A DNA stretch of 64,000 bases from Psychromarinibacter sediminicola (GTDB lineage Bacteria; Pseudomonadota; Alphaproteobacteria; Rhodobacterales; Rhodobacteraceae), in contig NZ_JARGYC010000002.1 of assembly GCF_029168335.1 (NCBI RefSeq), positions 80,799 to 144,798 on the forward strand, read 5' to 3'. Positions within the stretch are counted from its first letter, which is position 1; the number at the start of each line of letters is the position of its first letter. The notes under the pieces are model-generated. The model was not told where the DNA came from. It was given only the letters and a program-made list of their open reading frames with translations, and did no database searches. Both the position numbers and the translations under genes were made by a program. Below, piece after piece: positions 63,639-64,000 of this stretch.

Positions 63639-64000
63639 TTCATCGTTTGGAGTGATCGGCCCTCTGCCGCCGTCCGTCCAGTATGAGATCGCTGCATTGC
63701 AGCTTTCACCCCACCGGCCATTCGCTACCGCCGCGAGTTTGATACAATGCCGGCGGTCGACTGGCCGGAACAAGGGAGCTTTCTTCTTACAGATTCTTGA
63801 CAATGGCTTTCCAAGTGGGGCTGGTGCTACGATTGCGCTGAAAGAGATTTTGGATTGCCGGGTAGCCAATTGGTGAGTCGCCCGGCCCGCTATTTGAAAT
63901 CGGGAGGGTGCTGGCAGAGGAATTCTAACTCGTCTCAGCTTGGACAGTGACGCTGTCCCTTATGCCGCGCAGAGACCGCGCCACTCGGCGAGAGCGGCGG
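63639..64000. other. Right end of the window without a supported gene
   Basis: About 360 bases with no convincing coding frame. Short open frames on both strands (for example 63633-63869 on the minus strand) have no ribosome site or family motif that I can name. The sequence is less GC-rich than the left part of the window and may be part of the same mobile region. Confidence 0.4.

Noticed and set aside
63633..63869. Minus-strand open frame of 78 codons near the right edge
   Set aside because: No ribosome site, no recognisable motif, and its composition does not separate it from chance.

Overview
The window is a GC-rich chromosomal segment of an alphaproteobacterium, most likely a Rhodobacterales (Rhodobacteraceae) member. 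The petABC cytochrome bc1 operon, the dapF-mtaB pair, thiBPQ behind a TPP riboswitch, and the unusual density of TRAP, tripartite tricarboxylate (TTT) and ABC uptake systems all fit that group. Genes are tightly packed, often with ATGA or TGATG overlaps. The assignment rests on gene content and protein character only, because no rRNA gene is present.

Layout. 1-3245: livHMGF branched-chain-type ABC transporter (livH is cut by the window edge). 3271-11293: a cyanophycin locus with an isoaspartyl dipeptidase/asparaginase on the minus strand, then cphB (cyanophycinase), cphA (cyanophycin synthetase), an ATP-grasp ligase of unknown function and a CocE/S15-type hydrolase. 11336-12319: zinc alcohol dehydrogenase. 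12470-18072: a LysR regulator divergent from a sulfatase and a TTT transporter whose large permease gene is frameshifted. 18298-18373: tRNA-Lys. 18483-22411: dapF, mtaB, a PaiB-like FMN protein, a small cytochrome c and a GST. 22427-26188: an outer-membrane beta-barrel, petABC and a strong terminator. 26205-29555: thiBPQ with its riboswitch. 29834-34201: a Bcr/CflA-type exporter, aroC, an AEC transporter and a membrane protein. 34244-35549: an SDR and a cytochrome c.

35677-42232 is one minus-strand operon: GntR regulator, TRAP transporter (P, Q, M), a ThDP enzyme and a MetE-like zinc methyl/alkyltransferase. 42415-46626: an FNT channel and a xylose-type ABC transporter. 46761-51011: an FG-GAP/ASPIC-UnbV protein tail-to-tail with a MauG/CcpA-type di-haem peroxidase, then an MFS exporter with a His-rich tail. 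51327-52097: metallophosphoesterase. 52302-58537: a second TTT transporter linked to a PEP-mutase/isocitrate-lyase superfamily lyase and a GlcD-like FAD dehydrogenase, divergent from a GntR regulator. 58691-59770: a Gate-domain membrane protein.

From about 59.9 kb the sequence changes character. It becomes more A/T-rich and carries a tRNA T-arm-like relic, a TOTE-type primase-helicase fusion apparently co-transcribed with a small acidic protein of unknown function, a decayed IS5-family transposase end, and an AlpA/excisionase-like gene. This looks like one end of a genomic island with a predicted nucleic-acid conflict system, and it is the best candidate for something little described. The other candidates are the cyanophycin locus with its uncharacterised ATP-grasp and S15 partners, and the TRAP/ThDP/MetE-like operon.
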